This document shows positions 7,581 to 10,189 of a stretch of DNA of 10,189 nucleotides, one piece after another; the first letter of the stretch is position 1; every line of letters starts with the position of its first letter. The translations under genes and the position numbers were made by a program. The notes under the pieces are model-generated. The model did no database searches, was not told the origin of the DNA, and was given only the letters and a program-made list of their open reading frames with translations. The DNA is from Candidatus Desantisbacteria bacterium CG2_30_40_21 (GTDB taxonomy: Bacteria > UBA9089 > CG2-30-40-21). The stretch lies in contig MNYI01000109.1 in NCBI GenBank assembly GCA_001873945.1, forward strand, positions 1 through 10,189, read 5' to 3'.

Positions 7581-7617
7581 TGTCCAATTATTGGATTGTA
7601 TGTCCAATTGTTGGACA
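7581..7617. promoter_or_regulatory. Palindromic operator sites A and B
   Basis: Site B (7601-7617) is the perfect palindrome TGTCCAATTGTTGGACA. Site A (7581-7597) is TGTCCAATTATTGGATT, with two changes at its right end. Their centres are 20 bp apart, about two helical turns. They lie about 137 and 157 bp upstream of the predicted sigma-54 start of the operon, the usual range for enhancer-binding activators. The binding protein is not encoded in the window. Confidence 0.68.
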
Positions 7618-7619
7618 GA

Positions 7620-7655
7620 GGGGGGAAAATGGGGACAGCACCCCATTTTCCCCCC
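7620..7655. repeat. ACAGCA-loop hairpin repeat
   Basis: Perfect 15-bp arms, 7620-7634 and 7641-7655, enclose the loop ACAGCA. The inner stem is AAAATGGGG with CCCCATTTT. It is the same family as the two hairpins at 1088-1153, but one A-T pair there is G-C here, so the stem is kept by a compensating change. It sits two bases after operator site B. Without a T-run it is a poor intrinsic terminator; such short palindromes are often REP-like elements moved by a transposase elsewhere in the genome (inference). Confidence 0.78.
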
Positions 7656-7683
7656 ATTTTCACCTGTGCTACTCTGCACCCAC

Positions 7684-7732
7684 TGTCTAATTATTGGACA
7701 CGCAGCCATTGCATATGAACAATAATTGGACA
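7684..7732. promoter_or_regulatory. Palindromic operator sites C and D
   Basis: Site C (7684-7700) is TGTCTAATTATTGGACA, one change from the palindrome. Site D (7716-7732) is TGAACAATAATTGGACA, with an intact right half. Centres lie at 7692 and 7724, 32 bp apart (about three turns), and C is 83 bp (about eight turns) from site B. All four sites therefore face roughly the same side of the helix. Confidence 0.65.
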
Positions 7733-7790
7733 CCATGACGACTTATAGACGATAAATGTCTGATAATAGGTCGATTTTGCACAGAAAACA

Positions 7791-7808
7791 TTGGCATAGA
7801 AATTGCTT
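7791..7808 (+). promoter_or_regulatory. Second sigma-54-type promoter, facing right
   Basis: TTGGCATAGAAATTGCTT on the plus strand has the same -24/-12 layout, with ten bases between GG and GC, and shares TTGGCATA and TTGCT with the leftward site. The predicted start is near 7818, inside the 3' end of the TPR gene and antisense to it. Sites C and D lie about 126 and 94 bp upstream. No convincing plus-strand gene follows. It could drive an antisense RNA or be a remnant of a lost divergent gene. Confidence 0.5.
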
Positions 7809-7812
7809 GAAT

Positions 7813-9843
7813 TTATTGTAAGGATAATTGTATCTTTTTCAGTATAAGCGGATAGGTTTTATTTGCAGGCTCAAGTCCAATGGCTATCTTTATCTCCTTT
7901 TCCGCTACGCTTATCTGCCCATTTTTATAATAGAGGCAGGCTAAGTTGGCATGATTAAATGCTGAGGGGCTAACCTGTACTGCTTTTTTGGCATAGATAA
8001 GAGCATTGTTTATCTTTCCGAGGTTGGCATATACCCGGGCAAGGTTTTCGTATCCCTTGCTGTAGGAAGAATCTATTGCAATGGATTTCTGGTAGTTGGT
8101 AATAGCCGGATTTCGTTGTCCTTGTTTTTCATAGAGGAACCCCAGGTTATTATATGAGGTAACCAACCCTGGGTCAAGGCTAATGGCCAGCTTATACTCA
8201 ACCATAGCTGAAACGAATTGTCCCTGTTTTTCGTAGAGTATGCCCATATTGTTATGAATCTTGGCGGGATACGGCACAATATTCATGAGTTTTTCGTATG
8301 TATTCATGGCAAGCGAGTATTGCATGGTATCTTGATATTCGATTGCCAGACAGTTGTATGCCTCTGTATGGTTTGGGCTAATTTCTATTACCCGTTTGAA
8401 TTCAGAGATAGCTTGTTCATGCTGTTTTTTGGTGGAATAGATAACCCCCAACCTGAAATGGGCGTCAATAGAGTTTGGGTCTTTTGCCAATATCTTTTGA
8501 CACCAGTCAAGGCGAAGGGAATACGCATTGTTCCAATCAGCATTGCGTTTGATACTAAGTGGGATATAAATGGCAATAATAATGAAAAGCAAGGCTATAG
8601 CGGTTTTCTTTCTTTTCTTGAATAGCTGATTAAGCCCAATGCTTAAGAGCAGGCAAAATCCAACGGATGGAATATACATAAATCGTTCAGCTACAAAGAA
8701 TTGTACCAGTGGGAGGATATTGGAAGTTGGCAGCCAGCCTACAAGAAACCAGGCAATGGCAAAGCATACACCGGGCAATTTGCGATAGGTGGTTATCCAG
8801 AATATGATGATGGCTATTAATGCTAATGCCCCTATTAGAACCCCTGTCTCAAGCAGGCTGGTGGATATAGGCACCTCATAGTTCATGGAGAGATTGCAGG
8901 GGAAGAGTAATAGCCGGAGATAGATACAAAATGATTTGAGCATGGTGTAGAAAACTGGCAAATATTCAGTGGTGGCGTTATTCGTAACCATGAGGATGTT
9001 CTTGGGATTAAATGCTCTGGACAGGACATTGAGCTTGATAAAAAAGGCAATGATGAGGATAAAGCCTGCTATCCAGTATAGCCAGTATTTCTTGAGGATA
9101 TTTGTTATTTTCGATGGTTCAAATAGGAAATGGTAAAAGCAGAGCATGATGGGCAGGCTGACTGCAGCCACCTCTTTGGAGAACATTGCCAGAAAATAGG
9201 AGATGGATGATAGGCAAAGAAGCAGGGCTTTTTTGATGGATGTAGGGACAAACCTGTATGTCTGCCCTGATATTGTTATGCCTCGCAGATACAAGATGAA
9301 GGCAAGGCAACAAAACGACATTGCCAGCAGATCCTTGCGATGGGATATGACAGATACAGCCTCGCTATGAATAGGATGTGTGGCAAAAAGCAGACTGGTG
9401 AACAGAGCAATTTGCGGCTTCTTTGCGATGATATTGATAAGCACGAAAAGCAAGAGACAGCAGAGGACATGCAGGATAAGATTGGTCAGGTGAAATCCAA
9501 ATGGATTTAATCCCCAGAAATGGTAGTCAATAATATAGGTGATGGTTCTAATATGTCTTGGTGTCCAATGAAATATCTGGTGCCAATCCTGAATCCTCGC
9601 ATCCTCTAAGATGGTCATGTTATCATCATAGACAAACTCACCCCAAAGGGTATTGAGGGAGGTGAGGATGGCTATGGTGGCAAGAAGTATGAGGGATATG
9701 GTGCGATAGTTGGGGTTATTTGTATCGAATGGGTTGAGATGATGCCAAAATTCTCCCTTAGCAAAGGGGGTCAGGGGGTTGTTTCTTTCTGGTGTTTTGG
9801 ATGGTAAAGTTGTTGTGTTTGGTTTTCTGCTTTTTTTTGGCAT
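7813..9843 (-). CDS. TMTC-like membrane protein with C-terminal TPR repeats
   Basis: The 676-residue protein has an N-terminal multipass part (about 48-430, some ten hydrophobic segments). It carries VYDDN at 71-75, WGLNPFGFHLTN, FATHPIHSEAVSVISHRKDLL at about 153-173, and AERFMYIPSVGFCLLL, all typical of the TMTC/GT-C glycosyltransferase-like family. Six or so TPR units follow (about 460-665, for example NNMGILYEKQGQFVSAMVEYKLA). It may transfer sugar from a lipid carrier to a protein or assemble a surface glycan; bacterial members are mostly uncharacterised. I choose the ATG at 9841-9843 (MPKKSRK) over an in-frame start 30 codons upstream because AAAGGAG (9850-9856) lies six bases before it and the promoter lies within the longer version. 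It is a separate transcription unit from the operon. Confidence 0.88.
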   Translation of the reverse strand: MPKKSRKPNTTTLPSKTPERNNPLTPFAKGEFWHHLNPFDTNNPNYRTISLILLATIAILTSLNTLWGEFVYDDNMTILEDARIQDWHQIFHWTPRHIRTITYIIDYHFWGLNPFGFHLTNLILHVLCCLLLFVLINIIAKKPQIALFTSLLFATHPIHSEAVSVISHRKDLLAMSFCCLAFILYLRGITISGQTYRFVPTSIKKALLLCLSSISYFLAMFSKEVAAVSLPIMLCFYHFLFEPSKITNILKKYWLYWIAGFILIIAFFIKLNVLSRAFNPKNILMVTNNATTEYLPVFYTMLKSFCIYLRLLLFPCNLSMNYEVPISTSLLETGVLIGALALIAIIIFWITTYRKLPGVCFAIAWFLVGWLPTSNILPLVQFFVAERFMYIPSVGFCLLLSIGLNQLFKKRKKTAIALLFIIIAIYIPLSIKRNADWNNAYSLRLDWCQKILAKDPNSIDAHFRLGVIYSTKKQHEQAISEFKRVIEISPNHTEAYNCLAIEYQDTMQYSLAMNTYEKLMNIVPYPAKIHNNMGILYEKQGQFVSAMVEYKLAISLDPGLVTSYNNLGFLYEKQGQRNPAITNYQKSIAIDSSYSKGYENLARVYANLGKINNALIYAKKAVQVSPSAFNHANLACLYYKNGQISVAEKEIKIAIGLEPANKTYPLILKKIQLSLQ
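9749..9783. repeat. Palindrome-containing repeat encoding NNPLTPFAKGEF
   Basis: On the coding strand the segment reads CCCCCTGACCCCCTTT, then GCTAAGGGAG, with a short hairpin (CCCTT against AAGGG). It resembles the widespread NPLxPPxKGG-type intergenic repeat that I know from many bacterial genomes. Here it sits in frame near the N-terminus of the TPR protein, residues 21-32, before the first membrane helix, where extra residues should be tolerated. The family identity is from memory. Confidence 0.55.
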
Positions 9844-9879
9844 TTGTGGCTCCTTTGATTGTGGTTGTGAATTACACAG

Positions 9880-9909
9880 ATTGTAACACATTAATTGTGG
9901 ATTTGTCAA
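9880..9909 (-). promoter_or_regulatory. Sigma-70-type promoter of the TPR gene
   Basis: On the minus strand TTGACA (9904-9909) and TACAAT (9880-9885) are separated by 18 bp. Transcription would start near 9873, leaving about 30 nt before the ATG with AAAGGAG at 9850-9856. This is the best consensus promoter in the window. An exact mirror copy lies at 10111-10140 on the plus strand because of the terminal palindrome. Confidence 0.72.
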
Positions 9910-9979
9910 TAAATAAGTATATTTGGGCAGCAATTCTCATTATGGTAAAATGGATAAGGGGGAGATATGGAGATTAATC

Positions 9980-10040
9980 GGTAGGACAGGCATTCTTGCC
10001 TGTCCTGTTGCAGATGACAGGCAAGAATGCCTGTCCTACC
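9980..10040. repeat. GGTAGGACAGGC palindromic units at the palindrome centre
   Basis: Positions 9980-10006 form one unit (GGTAGGACAGGCA, loop TTCT, TGCCTGTCCT), the same family as 6422-6455. Positions 10016-10040 hold the mirrored unit. A self-complementary repeat at the turning point could cause an assembler to switch strands here, so the second unit may not exist in the genome. Confidence 0.85.
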
Positions 10041-10176
10041 GATTAATCTCCATATCTCCCCCTTATCCATTTTACCATAATGAGAATTGCTGCCCAAATA
10101 TACTTATTTATTGACAAATCCACAATTAATGTGTTACAATCTGTGTAATTCACAACCACAATCAAAGGAGCCACAA

Positions 10177-10189
10177 ATGCCAAAAAAAA
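10177..10189 (+). other. Mirrored start of the TPR gene, cut by window end
   Basis: An ATG at 10177-10179, preceded by AAAGGAG (10164-10170), opens MPKK, identical to the first residues of the 676-residue TPR protein on the other strand. It lies in the right arm of the terminal palindrome. If the palindrome is real, this is the 5' end of a second divergent copy; if not, it is an artefact. I favour the artefact. Confidence 0.45.

Larger units (their letters stand above)
9831..10189. repeat. Perfect 174-bp inverted repeat at the window end
   Basis: Positions 9831-10004 are the exact reverse complement of 10016-10189, with an 11-nt centre (10005-10015). Each arm contains the first four codons of the TPR gene, its ribosome site, its promoter and a GGTAGGACAGGC unit. 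The right arm stops exactly at the window end, inside the run of eight A. A perfect fold-back that ends with the sequence is typical of an assembly or amplification artefact at a contig end. A genuine mirror duplication is possible but less likely. Confidence 0.97.

Noticed and set aside
7339..7587. 82-codon minus-strand frame overlapping the dehydrogenase start
   Set aside because: It has no ribosome site, covers the sigma-54 site and the gene start in another frame, and shows no domain.
7581..7732. NifA-type enhancer sites (TGT-N10-ACA)
   Set aside because: Site B fits TGT and ACA only with an 11-base gap, and the conserved inner bases CCAA/TTGG are not part of the NifA rule. No nitrogen-fixation genes are present.
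7581..7732. CRISPR-like array from the repeated 17-mers
   Set aside because: The copies are palindromic, too short, imperfect and unevenly spaced, with a hairpin element between them and no Cas genes.
7497..7736. 79-codon cysteine-containing minus-strand frame, a tempting precursor peptide
   Set aside because: It runs across the operators and the hairpin repeat, begins upstream of the predicted operon start, and has no ribosome site.
8218..8625. 135-codon plus-strand frame downstream of the rightward promoter
   Set aside because: It is antisense to the well-supported TPR repeats, has no ribosome site seen and no recognisable domain; it looks like a shadow frame.
9906..10114. Two near-identical 63-codon frames on opposite strands at the window end
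   Set aside because: Both lie in the terminal palindrome, mirror one another, and read through promoter and repeat sequence with no ribosome site.

Overview
The window looks like chromosomal DNA of an uncultured, Gram-negative-type bacterium. The base composition is moderately AT-rich, genes carry strong GGAGG-type ribosome sites, two starts appear to be TTG, and gaps are full of short palindromic and tandem repeats of the kind common in environmental and candidate-phylum genomes. I cannot name the taxon. Five of the six minus-strand genes form one tight operon, and one plus-strand gene converges on it.

Layout. 1-160: short GTTGATAG-type repeats and a CACCAC-type repeat. 174-929 (+): a CcsA-type cytochrome c biogenesis (haem-handling) membrane protein. 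930-1153: repeats ending in a large double hairpin that probably terminates transcription from both sides. 1165-7415 (-): a five-gene operon that reads, in transcription order, D-2-hydroxyacid dehydrogenase, three radical SAM proteins with SPASM-like C-termini, and a B12-binding-type radical SAM protein. Neighbours overlap by 4-7 bp or are separated by 18-37 bp. 7416-7812: a regulatory region with two outward-facing sigma-54-type (-24/-12) promoters bracketing four copies of a 17-bp palindrome, with a hairpin repeat in the middle. 7813-9843 (-): a TMTC-like multipass membrane protein with C-terminal TPR repeats and its own sigma-70-type promoter. 9831-10189: a perfect inverted repeat with 174-bp arms that runs exactly to the window end. 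It is probably a fold-back at a contig end, and otherwise a real mirror duplication.

The most interesting unit is the radical SAM operon with its control region. The sites suggest that an NtrC-family enhancer-binding activator, not encoded here, drives the operon through sigma-54. The enzymes suggest peptide (RiPP) or cofactor modification: one of them has an N-terminal region resembling a PqqD-like peptide-recognition domain. No precursor peptide gene is visible, so the product is unknown. A second theme is repeat invasion of genes: one palindromic repeat encodes the C-terminus of the dehydrogenase, and another encodes part of the N-terminus of the TPR protein.
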